30,874 nt of DNA from an uncultured Clostridia bacterium (lineage in GTDB: Bacteria > Bacillota > Clostridia > Christensenellales > UBA1242), in contig CAOJFR010000012.1 of assembly GCA_948434855.1 (NCBI GenBank), forward strand, positions 1-30,874, read 5' to 3'. Position numbers and translations under genes: made by a program. The first letter of the stretch is position 1. Each line of letters starts with the position of its first letter. This document shows positions 23,159 through 30,874 of this stretch, piece after piece. The notes below the pieces were generated by a model. The model was given only the letters and a program-made list of their open reading frames with translations. It was not told where the DNA came from and made no database searches.

Positions 23159-23461
23159 CTAGTTTTTGTCATCAAGCAACAATTTTATTGCTTTTGCAAG
23201 GCTTTCTTCTTTCACTCCAATGGCTTTTGCCTCAATTTTGGAATAAATTTCATGAAAGCTTATCTCTGACAATTTATAATAAACTATGCCGTTTATATTT
23301 GCATAATTAATTAACTTTTTTTGTGCTGATTCACCCAAGTTTTCTGAGAATAACACCAATTTTAACCTTTTTGACTTCAATAAATTGTCTGTTCCAATAA
23401 CTAAATTGCCAGACTTTTCAGCAAAACCAATATAAGTTTTAATTTTTGCTAAATTCTCCAC
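23159..23461 (-). CDS. ylxQ: L7Ae-family ribosomal-type protein (YlxQ)
   Basis: A 100-residue protein of the L7Ae/L30e RNA-binding family. It has the AGxVVxG-like pattern (KSGNLVIGTDNLLKSKRLKLVLFSENLGESAQKKL in broken view), which in the family binds kink-turn RNA. It starts with a GTG at 23461, supported by GAGGAG seven bases upstream, and overlaps rnpM by 23 bases. The ylxR-ylxQ pair between nusA and infB is conserved across Bacillota. Confidence 0.92.
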   Translation of the reverse strand: MENLAKIKTYIGFAEKSGNLVIGTDNLLKSKRLKLVLFSENLGESAQKKLINYANINGIVYYKLSEISFHEIYSKIEAKAIGVKEESLAKAIKLLLDDKN

Positions 23462-23702
23462 TTAATAGCTCCTCATAAATTTGTTCTGGCAAATTTGTTT
23501 TAAAAGCTCTATTTAGTGCCTTTGTTTTAACACATTTGCTTAAACATTCTTGTGTTTTGCATATATATGCACCTCTTCCATCAAGTTTTTTGTCTGTTTC
23601 AATATGGATTTCACCATTTTTAGCAAGCACCACCTTTATAAAAGAGGATTTTTCTCCTTTTTTTCTGCAAGAAACACATGTTCTCTCTGGTTTTTGTGTC
23701 AT
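23439..23702 (-). CDS. rnpM: RNase P modulator RnpM (YlxR family)
   Basis: An 87-residue basic RNA-binding protein with the family motifs RTCVSCRKKGEK (Cys9, Cys12) and GRGAYICKTQECL. In B. subtilis YlxR binds RNase P RNA and lowers its activity. It starts eight bases after the nusA stop with a GGAGAA SD and overlaps the downstream L7Ae-family gene. Confidence 0.94.
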   Translation of the reverse strand: MTQKPERTCVSCRKKGEKSSFIKVVLAKNGEIHIETDKKLDGRGAYICKTQECLSKCVKTKALNRAFKTNLPEQIYEELLSGEFSKN

Positions 23703-23710
23703 ATTTCTCC

Positions 23711-24838
23711 TTAATCAAGGTTAATATCTTCTGTTCCACTGAAAATTCCACCAATGTCATCAACATCTGTATGGCTTTCTTCTTCAGTTGCCTCTTCGCT
23801 AGCCTTACTTTCACTCTTAACATCAATTTTCCAGTTAGTTAGCCTTGCAGCCAAGCGAACATTTTGTCCACCCTTACCAATCGCAAGAGACAATTTGTCA
23901 TCAGGAACAATTACTCTTGCAGATTTTGTGATTTCATCAATTTCAACAGAAATTACCTTTGCTGGAGAAAGTGACCTTGCAATATATTCAAATGGGTCGT
24001 TAGACCAAACGATAATATCAATTTTTTCACCGCCAAGTTCATAAACTATGTTGTTTACTCTGACACCCTTTGCACCAACACAAGCGCCAAGTGCATCAAC
24101 ATTTGGATCACGTGATGCGATTGCAATTTTTGTTCTGTAGCCAACTTCACGAACAATGTTTATTATTTCAACAACACCTTCTGAAATTTCAGGAACTTCA
24201 ATTTCAAACAATTTTTTAACAAAGCCTGCATTTGACCTTGATACTATAGCTTGAACTCCAGATGCAGTTTCACGAAGTTTTTTAACATAAACCTTTATTC
24301 TATCACCAACATTATATTTTTCAGTTGAAATTTGGTCATATTCATTCATTATACCTTCAATGTTTGTGCCTGGAAACTCAACATAAACAATTCCGGCATC
24401 AGTTCTGCTAACCTTTCCTGTGATTAGAGTATCTACCTTATTTTCAAACTCACCATAAGCTGATGTTTTTTCTTTTTCTCTTAAACGCTGAGTTATAACC
24501 TGCTTTGCAGTGCCTGCAGCAATTCTTCCAAACTCTTTTGGAGAAAGCTCTTCCTTTATTCTATCGCCAAGCTTTGCAGTTTTTTTGATGAGTTTTGCAT
24601 CTGCAAGCGAAATTTCTGAATCTGGATTTAGCACTTCAGAAACTACTGTTTGATAAGCATAAATGCTGATTGAATTTTTTTCTGGCTTAAGCTCTACTTC
24701 AACTGGCTTAACCACGTCAAAATTTCTTCTATATGCTGTGGCTAAGGCTGCCTGAAGCGCCTCTAAAAAATATTCCTTACTAATTCCCTTTTCTTGTTCT
24801 AAAGCATCTAATGCTAAGAAAAAATCTTTGTTTGTCAT
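23711..24838 (-). CDS. nusA: Transcription termination/antitermination factor NusA
   Basis: NusA binds RNA polymerase and controls pausing and termination. The 375-residue product has the N-terminal polymerase-binding domain (about 1-125), an S1 domain (about 135-200, with VDTLITGKVSRTDAGIVYVEF), then two KH domains (RDPNVDALGACVGAKGVRVNNIV and LSLAIGKGGQNVRLAARLTNWKIDV). An acidic tail of about 28 residues follows. Length is as in B. subtilis (371). It is second in the rimP operon. Confidence 0.97.
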   Translation of the reverse strand: MTNKDFFLALDALEQEKGISKEYFLEALQAALATAYRRNFDVVKPVEVELKPEKNSISIYAYQTVVSEVLNPDSEISLADAKLIKKTAKLGDRIKEELSPKEFGRIAAGTAKQVITQRLREKEKTSAYGEFENKVDTLITGKVSRTDAGIVYVEFPGTNIEGIMNEYDQISTEKYNVGDRIKVYVKKLRETASGVQAIVSRSNAGFVKKLFEIEVPEISEGVVEIINIVREVGYRTKIAIASRDPNVDALGACVGAKGVRVNNIVYELGGEKIDIIVWSNDPFEYIARSLSPAKVISVEIDEITKSARVIVPDDKLSLAIGKGGQNVRLAARLTNWKIDVKSESKASEEATEEESHTDVDDIGGIFSGTEDINLD

Positions 24839-24851
24839 AATAACCTTTCTC

Positions 24852-25316
24852 CTAAAAATCTATATATTTTGTTGCTTTTGATATTAAATTTCTCTCTAAA
24901 ATTGTTTCGCTGTCGCTATCAGTCACTTTTATTTTAACTTCGGTTTCTGAAAACTCAAGCAAAGTTCCAACATAAACTTTTTTCTTGTTAACAGCCTTGA
25001 AAAGCTTTATTTCTAAAACTTCACCAATATTTCTTGAATAATCTTTATCTGAAATAATTGGTCTGTCTATGCCTGGGCTTGAAACATTTAATGTGTATGG
25101 CTTGTCTTGTGTTGGATTAAGTTCGTCCAGCGGAGCGTCTACCGCATTATGAACCCTTTCACAATCTTCAAGCGTTACACCACCTTTTTTATCAATAAAA
25201 ATTGTTAAATTGTCGCCGTTATACTTTTTTGCAAACTCAACTTCAACAATTTCACAGCCACAGCCATTTACTATTGGTGTCAAAAATTCTTGAACATCAT
25301 CTGAAATTTTAGACAT
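24852..25316 (-). CDS. rimP: Ribosome maturation factor RimP
   Basis: RimP helps 30S assembly. The 154-residue product shows the motifs GCEIVEVEFAKKYNGDNLTIFIDKKGGVTLEDCERV and YTLNVSSPGIDRPI in the first domain, and a C-terminal SH3-like barrel (VGTLLEF...VKIKV). AAAGGAG precedes the ATG. It is the first gene after a sigma-A promoter and leader hairpin, just before nusA as in most bacteria. Confidence 0.96.
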   Translation of the reverse strand: MSKISDDVQEFLTPIVNGCGCEIVEVEFAKKYNGDNLTIFIDKKGGVTLEDCERVHNAVDAPLDELNPTQDKPYTLNVSSPGIDRPIISDKDYSRNIGEVLEIKLFKAVNKKKVYVGTLLEFSETEVKIKVTDSDSETILERNLISKATKYIDF

Positions 25317-25343
25317 AAAGTTCTCCTTTTAAGCAAAATTTTA

Positions 25344-25363
25344 GGAGTGGCATATGCCACTCC
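25344..25363 (-). promoter_or_regulatory. Perfect 20-base palindrome in the rimP-nusA leader
   Basis: The sequence is a perfect inverted repeat (GGAGTGGCAT and its complement), with A-runs and T-runs outside it after two unpaired bases. In RNA it would form a ten-pair stem, if the centre can bend, between the promoter and the rimP SD. A weak T run (TAAAATTTT) follows. It may act as an attenuator, a protein site, or a partial terminator for the upstream genes. Confidence 0.55.
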
Positions 25364-25390
25364 CCAAAATTCAAGCTATCATATATATTT

Positions 25391-25419
25391 ATTATAATAC
25401 ACTTATTAAAAATTATCAA
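25391..25419 (-). promoter_or_regulatory. Sigma-A promoter for the rimP-nusA-infB operon
   Basis: On the minus strand TTGATA (25419-25414) and TATAAT (25396-25391) are 17 bases apart, near consensus. The predicted start is near 25384, giving a leader of about 68 bases that holds the palindrome. The promoter follows the polC-like gene by about 43 bases. Confidence 0.8.
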
Positions 25420-25461
25420 GTGATAAGCAAAAACTTTTTTACTAAAAACCTCATATTTTTA

Positions 25462-27162
25462 CTAATTTGCTTGATTTTCTTGTGCATCCATAATTTCGGC
25501 AATCTTTAAAAGTGATTCAGCGGTTGCAAGTGCATCATAAACTGCTCTGTGTGCATTTTCTAATTTTTTTCCAGTAAGCTTTTCGTAGACAGTTCCATTT
25601 CTATAATTTCTAACTCCGTGAACATACTTTTGAGCTAAGTTATATACATCAACAACTTCACCAGAAAAATCCCACCTGCACTTTTTTCCCTGCCCAAGCA
25701 AAAATACATTATCAAAATTTATGATGTTATATCCAGTTAAAATTGCATCGCCCTTAAACTTACAAAAATCTTGCAATACTTGATAATCTTTTGGAGCATC
25801 TTTAACATCTGCATCTGTTATTCCACTAACTTCTGAAGCCCTTGCAGAAATTGACATTTCTGGATTTATTAAACTTTCAAACTTTTCAGTTATTTTTCCA
25901 TTAACAATTTTAACTGCACCTATCTCAACCATTTTGTCGCCAGCTTCATAATGCAAGCCCGTTGTTTCAAGATCATAGCAAACAAAAGTTTTATTTTGCA
26001 AATATTTTGGCGTTGTTTTTTCAGCAGCAAAATCTAACAAACTATTTTGTTGATAAAGCACAACATCTTCTGGTTTAACAAACTCATAAAATGGCTTAAC
26101 CTTATGATAAACTATTATTTCTTCTTGCTCTTTTGGAAGTGAGCAATATGCAATATCGTGAACTATTAAACTTATGCCACCAGCAAATTTATCTTCTTGA
26201 ATTTTTCCACGAACTGCAATAGTTGTTCCTGCATCAAACTTTTCTAATTTGGCTTGAGTTTCTTTATTTGAAAAATATACACAATGCATTTCACCAGTAA
26301 AATCTGCAAGGTCAAAAAGGTATAATTTTCTTTGATATTGCACTTTTATATCTTCTGAGTCTTCTTGCTCAGAACTATCATTTTCTGCATTTTTAGGCAA
26401 AACAAAATTATCTTCTGCAGCATTTTTGACATTTTCTAAGCTATGATTATTTTCTGACTCTGGGTCTTGTTTTGGCTTTCTATTAACAACCCTTTCTTTA
26501 ATATGCCTGATTTTTCCACAAATTATTGCAGTTTCTCCGACTATTGTTTTATCTTTTATATAGCCTGCTGGTTCAGTTATTTCATCGCCAACAAGATGCA
26601 CGATATCATAAAACTCAATTTTGCGAAGAGCACTCATATCTATCTCTTCTTCTTTATAATTTTCCTTTATGATCGCCTCTTGATCTTCTCTATAAACTTC
26701 GCCAGAAGTCATTGAACACTTAAAGCTATAATCTTCATATTTTTCTTTTAAATATTCTTCACAAATTTTGCAAAGTTTTTTTTGTTCGGCATGATCATAT
26801 GACAAATTATCCACAACAAAATTTATGTGAAAACACAAATTTTCTTCAGTCACATTATTAACCATAAAAGATATTGACGAATATTCTTTCCTTATGAATT
26901 TTGTGAAATCATCAGCAATTCTTTGCTCACTAATAAAGTTTTTTGTGAACCTTATTTCATAAGAATAAGCTTTTGGTACCGAACTTAAAATATAATCATT
27001 AACCTTTTCTTTTGTTTGTTTTGAAAGCAAAATTCCATCTTTATATAAAATTTCAATCACACAAAAATCTGCCGTCTCATTCAGACATGCAGATTTAAGC
27101 GTAAACTTATATTCATTTTCTGTAAGCTCATTAATTTTATCTATAAGTGGTATGTTTTCCAA
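25462..27162 (-). CDS. PolC-like protein with N-terminal/OB region and DEDDh exonuclease, lacking PHP and polymerase domains
   Basis: The 566-residue product sits between rseP and rimP, the usual polC position. Residues 1-205 resemble the PolC N-terminal region; about 206-340 form the OB-type domain (TAIICGKI..., then KLYLFDLADFTGEMHCVYFSN, AVRGKIQEDKF), split by an acidic linker at 230-272. Residues 391-560 form a DEDDh 3'-5' exonuclease with all catalytic residues: Asp397 and Glu399 (YDLETTG), Asp484 (NFDN), His538 and Asp543 (HRAVYDA). PolC is normally ~1,440 residues with a PHP domain around the exonuclease and the polymerase after it; both are missing. Only 50 residues link OB and exonuclease, and a stop and promoter follow. 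The NFD motif (GYNIINFDNVFL) looks somewhat ExoX-like. It may proofread for, or have been left beside, a polymerase encoded elsewhere. The start is TTG with GGAG 11 bases upstream. Confidence 0.87.
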   Translation of the reverse strand: MENIPLIDKINELTENEYKFTLKSACLNETADFCVIEILYKDGILLSKQTKEKVNDYILSSVPKAYSYEIRFTKNFISEQRIADDFTKFIRKEYSSISFMVNNVTEENLCFHINFVVDNLSYDHAEQKKLCKICEEYLKEKYEDYSFKCSMTSGEVYREDQEAIIKENYKEEEIDMSALRKIEFYDIVHLVGDEITEPAGYIKDKTIVGETAIICGKIRHIKERVVNRKPKQDPESENNHSLENVKNAAEDNFVLPKNAENDSSEQEDSEDIKVQYQRKLYLFDLADFTGEMHCVYFSNKETQAKLEKFDAGTTIAVRGKIQEDKFAGGISLIVHDIAYCSLPKEQEEIIVYHKVKPFYEFVKPEDVVLYQQNSLLDFAAEKTTPKYLQNKTFVCYDLETTGLHYEAGDKMVEIGAVKIVNGKITEKFESLINPEMSISARASEVSGITDADVKDAPKDYQVLQDFCKFKGDAILTGYNIINFDNVFLLGQGKKCRWDFSGEVVDVYNLAQKYVHGVRNYRNGTVYEKLTGKKLENAHRAVYDALATAESLLKIAEIMDAQENQAN

Positions 27163-27176
27163 GGGTTAAATTTCTC

Positions 27177-28526
27177 CTACAAAAGCAGTTTCATTAGTCC
27201 GAAGCCATTATGAACGATATGATTTATGTCTAAAAACACAATAAGTGCAAGCAAAACAAACAAACCAATCGTGTGAATCATTCCTTCAATTTTTCTTGGA
27301 ACGGGCTTTCTGAATATCATTTCTATAAGCACAAATATTGCTCTTGCACCATCAAGCGACGGCACTGGAAGCAGGTTGAACACTGCAAGATTCATTGCCA
27401 AGAGTGGAATTAAAAGCAAGAATGGTTCAATTCCCCAACTGCTAATTTCAGCAATTTGTGAAACGGCAGTAACTGTTCCTCCAGCTTCTGCAAGCGAGAT
27501 TGCACCAGTAAATAGACCTGCAAGCGATGACAAAATTAAGCCACAAAGATAGAAACAGAATGGCCAAGCCTTTAAAACACACTCAAAGAAAGTATATTTT
27601 TCTTGAACCACTTGTTGAATTACACCAATTCCTGTGCCTGCTTTTGCATAAGTTAGGCTTGCATAAATTTCTTTAGATTCATCACCTTCTAAAAGCAGTT
27701 TTATATTTGCTTCAGAACCATAAGAATTTGTTTCATCTCCAGCTTCTGCATCTGCCTTATTTTTATAAACACTGCTTAAATATTCTTTTAAAGCTCCACC
27801 TTTGCCCGCCTTGTCACCAGCTTCGGCATCAACACTTGTGCTAATTTTTATTATTTCATCAGAAAACTTTTCAGTTGAAAGCTCTAAAATTTCTCCACTT
27901 TCAGTTTTTTGCCAGAGTTTTCCCTTTAAATTTTCATCATAAGAAACAAAATAAAATGCTGGGAGATTTTTTCTTTGTGTTGTTACATCAACAATTTTGC
28001 CATCACGATTTACTGTTACAACAATGTCTTCACCTTCTTTGCACTTGGCAAGCATATCATTAAAATTTCTATACGCCTCAACGGTTTTGCCATTAACGGA
28101 TACTATGACATCGCCTCTTTGAAGTGCGGTTTGAGTAGGCACAACAGCTGTTATTTTTGCAGTTGAAAAGCCCGTTACAAGTAAATAAATTACTGAAATT
28201 AACACACCAAACAAAAAGTTAAACGCAACACCAGAAAGAAGAACAATAAGTCTTTTCCAACCTGGCATTGTATTGAAAGCACCCGGTCTATCTTTTCCAT
28301 CTTCATCTTCGCCTTCAAATGCACAATATCCACCAAGTGGAAGAGCTCTTACTGAAAACTTTTCACCATCTTTTTTTGTTTTTTGATATAGCTTTGGTCC
28401 AAAACCAATAGAAAATTCATTTATTTTGAAGCCAAAAATTTTACCAGCACAATAATGCCCAAATTCATGGACAGTGATTAGCACAAGCAAAACTATGATG
28501 GCAAGCAATATATACAATACAATCAT
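27177..28526 (-). CDS. rseP: RIP metalloprotease RseP (site-2 protease)
   Basis: RseP/RasP cleaves membrane-bound anti-sigma factors and leftover signal peptides. The 449-residue product has the zinc motif HEFGH (20-24), a PDZ domain (about 123-185), and the second metal motif NLLPVPSLDG (384-393, Asp392). Four membrane helices are visible. A region of about 110 residues (190-300) between the PDZ and the third membrane helix includes two copies of DAEAGD (233-238, 259-264) and makes the protein longer than the ~420 of Bacillus. It follows cdsA by 40 bases; dxr, often between them, is absent. SD is AAGGAG. Confidence 0.96.
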   Translation of the reverse strand: MIVLYILLAIIVLLVLITVHEFGHYCAGKIFGFKINEFSIGFGPKLYQKTKKDGEKFSVRALPLGGYCAFEGEDEDGKDRPGAFNTMPGWKRLIVLLSGVAFNFLFGVLISVIYLLVTGFSTAKITAVVPTQTALQRGDVIVSVNGKTVEAYRNFNDMLAKCKEGEDIVVTVNRDGKIVDVTTQRKNLPAFYFVSYDENLKGKLWQKTESGEILELSTEKFSDEIIKISTSVDAEAGDKAGKGGALKEYLSSVYKNKADAEAGDETNSYGSEANIKLLLEGDESKEIYASLTYAKAGTGIGVIQQVVQEKYTFFECVLKAWPFCFYLCGLILSSLAGLFTGAISLAEAGGTVTAVSQIAEISSWGIEPFLLLIPLLAMNLAVFNLLPVPSLDGARAIFVLIEMIFRKPVPRKIEGMIHTIGLFVLLALIVFLDINHIVHNGFGLMKLLL

Positions 28527-28566
28527 TTAGGAACTCCTTAATAAATATTATGAAAAATCAAATGTT

Positions 28567-29466
28567 TTATACTAAAAACAATGCAAAAACAATGGTTATT
28601 AGCGTTGCTGTGAACATTAAACCATCAATTCTGTCCATTACTCCGCCATGACCTGGAAAAATATTTCCTAAGTCTTTGACTCCAACCTTACGCTTTAGAG
28701 CAGATTCACAAAGGTCGCCAAGCTGAGTGAGCAATGAACCAAAAAGTCCAACAATGGCAAATATAGCAATGTATAGTGTTAAATTATCTTTTATGCTCGC
28801 TGAAAAATATGGGGTGAAATAGAAAAATATGAATGAGCACGCTGCACCAACAAGCCCACCAAAGAGCCCACCAATCATGCCCTCAACTGACTTGTTTGGA
28901 GAAACTTCTGGACAAAACTTATGTTTGCCAAACGATATTCCAAATAAAAATGCACTTGTATCAGTTAACATTGTAACTGCAAATGCCAAAATTATGCCCA
29001 TGTATGAAACATTATAACTTAAATGATTGAGCATAAAAAATAACGATATCAGCAAAACTGGATATGCAAAAATTTGCATTGAGTTTTTTGTTTTATCAAA
29101 AAGTTTGCTATTTTGCACATCTATATCTGTTTCTGATGTTCCGTTTTTTCGCTTAATTGCATAGGTTATAATTTCTGTTACAAGCAAATATGCAACCAAT
29201 ATTATTGCAACTAATGCTATACAGCCCAGACCAACAAAAACATTTTTTTCTAAATTAAAAATAATACAAATTGATGCAGGAACTAGATATAGACTATAAT
29301 CAACTTTTTTGCCTGCTTTTTTATATGCTTTTGAAGTTTCATATAATGCCCCATAACTTAACAAAAGCACAAATATATCAAATATTATATTATGGAACTG
29401 TTTGAGCATTATAAATGCAACTGTGAAAAGCAAAATTACCGCACCAGTTAACGTTCTCTTTAGCAT
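28567..29466 (-). CDS. cdsA: Phosphatidate cytidylyltransferase
   Basis: CdsA makes CDP-diacylglycerol from CTP and phosphatidate in the membrane. The 299-residue product has seven to eight membrane helices and the C-terminal family signature: PNKSVEGMIGGLFGG, then GDLCESALKRKVGVKD and FPGHGGVMDRIDG. Length is near 270-300 as usual. It starts ten bases after uppS with a GAGGT SD. Confidence 0.96.
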   Translation of the reverse strand: MLKRTLTGAVILLFTVAFIMLKQFHNIIFDIFVLLLSYGALYETSKAYKKAGKKVDYSLYLVPASICIIFNLEKNVFVGLGCIALVAIILVAYLLVTEIITYAIKRKNGTSETDIDVQNSKLFDKTKNSMQIFAYPVLLISLFFMLNHLSYNVSYMGIILAFAVTMLTDTSAFLFGISFGKHKFCPEVSPNKSVEGMIGGLFGGLVGAACSFIFFYFTPYFSASIKDNLTLYIAIFAIVGLFGSLLTQLGDLCESALKRKVGVKDLGNIFPGHGGVMDRIDGLMFTATLITIVFALFLV

Positions 29467-29475
29467 AAACTACCT

Positions 29476-30210
29476 CTATTTTCCAAATCTGCGATTTCTT
29501 TTTTGATATTCAATTATGCACGCATCCAAATCTTCACCCTGAAACTCTGGCCAATGCTTTTTAACAAAATATAGTTCTGCATAAGGCATATTATATAACA
29601 TAAATCCACTAATTCTCTGCTCTCCACTGGTTCTTACCAAAAGATCAACATCTGGCATTTCACCTGTTGTGAGATATTTTTTAAAACTTTCTTCAGTTAC
29701 AGACTTTGGATCAACCTTTTCTTTAAGCATTTTCTTTGTTGCGTTTATAATATCATTTCTTCCACCATAAGCAAAGGCAATATTTACTGTGCCTTTTGTG
29801 CAATTAGCCGTATTTTTTTCAACTTTATCTATAATTTTAAGTATGTCTTTTGGAAGCATTGTTCTATCGCCTGTGTGATGAAAACGATAATCATGTTTTA
29901 CAAGATTTTTTTCTAATTTTTCTACTTCTCTGAAAAGATCAAATAAGTAATCAATTTCATCTTTGCTTCTATTAAAGTTTTCAGTTGAAAAACAAAAAAA
30001 TGTTAAATTTTCAAAATTTAACTCTGAACCTCTACGAACCACTCTCTTTAATGCCTCAAAGCCCTCTTTGTGACCAAGCAGCGTTGGAAGTGCTCTTAAC
30101 CTTGCCCATCTTCTGTTTCCATCACAAATAAAAGCAATATGCTTTGGCATATTGTTTTTATCTATAAGATTTTCATCTGCATTATTTTTTTTCTTCTTTC
30201 TAAAAAACAT
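29476..30210 (-). CDS. uppS: Isoprenyl transferase (undecaprenyl diphosphate synthase)
   Basis: UppS makes undecaprenyl diphosphate, the lipid carrier for cell wall precursors. The product (244 residues) has CDGNRRWAR with catalytic Asp30, TFFCFSTENFNR, FAYGGRNDI, and the C-terminal RTSGEQRISGFMLYNMPYAELYF. I chose the ATG at 30210 because AGGAG lies four bases upstream and the frame from 30243 would overlap the previous gene. A Lys-rich N-terminus (RKKKKNN) precedes the enzyme core. Confidence 0.97.
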   Translation of the reverse strand: MFFRKKKKNNADENLIDKNNMPKHIAFICDGNRRWARLRALPTLLGHKEGFEALKRVVRRGSELNFENLTFFCFSTENFNRSKDEIDYLFDLFREVEKLEKNLVKHDYRFHHTGDRTMLPKDILKIIDKVEKNTANCTKGTVNIAFAYGGRNDIINATKKMLKEKVDPKSVTEESFKKYLTTGEMPDVDLLVRTSGEQRISGFMLYNMPYAELYFVKKHWPEFQGEDLDACIIEYQKRNRRFGK

Positions 30211-30217
30211 ATTGCTC

Positions 30218-30415
30218 CTAATCTTTAATAACAAAATCTCCAATAATTAAAGTTATTTTATTTCCATTTTTGCGAACGCCACAAACAAGTTTTTGATTGC
30301 ACTCGCCATCTGGTTTTGAATTTGTTATGACCTCTATTTCATTATATCCCTTTTCTTTTAAAATCTTGCTGGCATATTCTAAATTCTCTCCAACAAGACT
30401 ATTTAATTCATACAT
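30218..30415 (-). CDS. Small protein with a PASTA-like pattern between frr and uppS
   Basis: The product (65 residues from ATG 30415) reads as one small domain: LVGENLEYASKILKEKGYNEIEV, a polar turn, then CGVRKNGNKITLIIGDF. This order (G-x-x-x-x-x-A-x-x-x-L, then a strand, then a G-x-x-V-x-L strand) recalls a PASTA domain or an I78-type inhibitor fold, but has no signal peptide, so binding to cell wall is unlikely. I chose the ATG one base after the frr stop, with an AGG-type SD in the end of frr; a frame from 30448 overlaps frr. I do not know its function. Confidence 0.65.
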   Translation of the reverse strand: MYELNSLVGENLEYASKILKEKGYNEIEVITNSKPDGECNQKLVCGVRKNGNKITLIIGDFVIKD

Positions 30416-30416
30416 T

Positions 30417-30874
30417 TTAAACCTGCATAATTTCTTTTTCTTTTTCATCCATAAGCTTGTCTATTTTTGCAGAGGTTTCATCAAGCCTTTTTTGAACCTC
30501 TTTTTCATAAGTTGCCTCTTCATCTTCTGTTATCTCAGAGTCTTTTTTTAATTTCTTTAATTCTTCAATGGCATCTCTTCTTGCATTTCTGCAAATTACC
30601 TTTGTGTCTTCAACAAGCTTTCTTGTATTTTTTACAAGCTCTCTTCTTCTCTCTTCTGTTAGCATTGGAAAATTAAGCCTAATGATTCTGCCGTCATCAG
30701 TTGGTGTTAAACCTAAATCTGATGCCATTATTGCCTTAGAAATATTTTTTACATTAGACACATCCCAAGGAGAAATTACAAGTTGTCTTGCCTCTGGAAC
30801 TGATATGTTTGCAATGTGATTTATTGGTGTTGGTGTGCCATAATAGTCCACCATAATTTTATCTAATATATGTG
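30417..30874 (-). CDS. frr: Ribosome recycling factor, N-terminus cut by window edge
   Basis: RRF splits the post-termination ribosome with EF-G. The visible part, about 151 residues, runs from the RANxxxLDKIxVDYYGTPTP region (HILDKIMVDYYGTPTPINH read across the edge) to the C-terminus, with the conserved LTEERRRELVKNTRKLVEDTKV segment and the long helices of domain I. The full protein is about 185 residues, so some 30-35 are outside the window. It is the first gene seen of the frr-uppS-cdsA block. Confidence 0.97.
   Translation of the reverse strand, partial: HILDKIMVDYYGTPTPINHIANISVPEARQLVISPWDVSNVKNISKAIMASDLGLTPTDDGRIIRLNFPMLTEERRRELVKNTRKLVEDTKVICRNARRDAIEELKKLKKDSEITEDEEATYEKEVQKRLDETSAKIDKLMDEKEKEIMQV

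Noticed and set aside
25462..27162. The PolC-like gene as a decaying pseudogene
   Set aside because: The frame is long and intact, all exonuclease residues are kept, and no polymerase or PHP remnant is visible on either side in any frame.
1..30874. CRISPR arrays, tRNA or rRNA genes, insertion sequences, prophage genes
   Set aside because: I saw no spaced direct repeats, cloverleaf-like intergenic sequence, transposase, integrase or phage structural frame; nearly all bases are in well-known chromosomal genes.

Overview
This window reads as chromosomal core DNA from a low-G+C, endospore-forming member of the Clostridia (Bacillota). The grounds are strong A/T bias, sigma-A promoters with TATAAT -10 boxes, Shine-Dalgarno (SD) sites of the AGGAG type, a full set of spoIIIA genes with spoIVB, spoIIM, dacF and ytfJ, and gene orders shared with Bacillus and Clostridium. 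Every supported gene lies on the minus strand, so transcription runs from high to low coordinates. I see no tRNA, rRNA, insertion sequence, prophage or CRISPR array, and no gene-free stretch over 300 bases. An uncultured gut-type lineage is a guess from the reduced versions of several proteins.

Layout in transcription order: (1) 30874-25462: frr (cut by the window edge), a small PASTA-like gene, uppS, cdsA, rseP and a shortened PolC-like exonuclease protein. (2) 25419-18252: the rimP-nusA-rnpM(ylxR)-ylxQ-infB-rbfA-nrnA-truB operon, with a sigma-A promoter and a leader hairpin. (3) 18198-17568: efp with its terminator. (4) 17559-13021: the spoIIIA operon AA to AH, ending in a strong terminator. 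(5) 12998-7984: asp23-like gene, an unknown 355-residue protein, nusB, xseA, xseB and recN from a sigma-A promoter. (6) 7924-4303: spoIVB, a Spo0A DNA-binding-domain protein at the normal spo0A position, spoIIM and dacF, then a terminator. (7) 4269-1: M50 protease, scpA, scpB, DUF2953 protein, ytfJ and a second D-Ala-D-Ala carboxypeptidase, from a near-perfect sigma-A promoter.

Functionally this joins translation and transcription housekeeping (RRF, RimP, NusA, IF2, RbfA, TruB, EF-P, NusB), envelope lipid carriers (UppS, CdsA), DNA repair and chromosome segregation (RecN, XseAB, ScpAB) and mother-cell/forespore communication (SpoIIIA channel, SpoIVB, SpoIIM, DacF).

The most unusual points are three shortened core proteins, each at its normal locus and each with an otherwise intact reading frame: a Spo0A homologue with no receiver domain (6235-6729), a PolC-position protein with the N-terminal/OB and DEDDh exonuclease parts but no PHP or polymerase domain (25462-27162), and a SpoIIIAF reduced to two membrane helices (14190-14339). 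An unrecognised 355-residue protein sits between asp23 and nusB.
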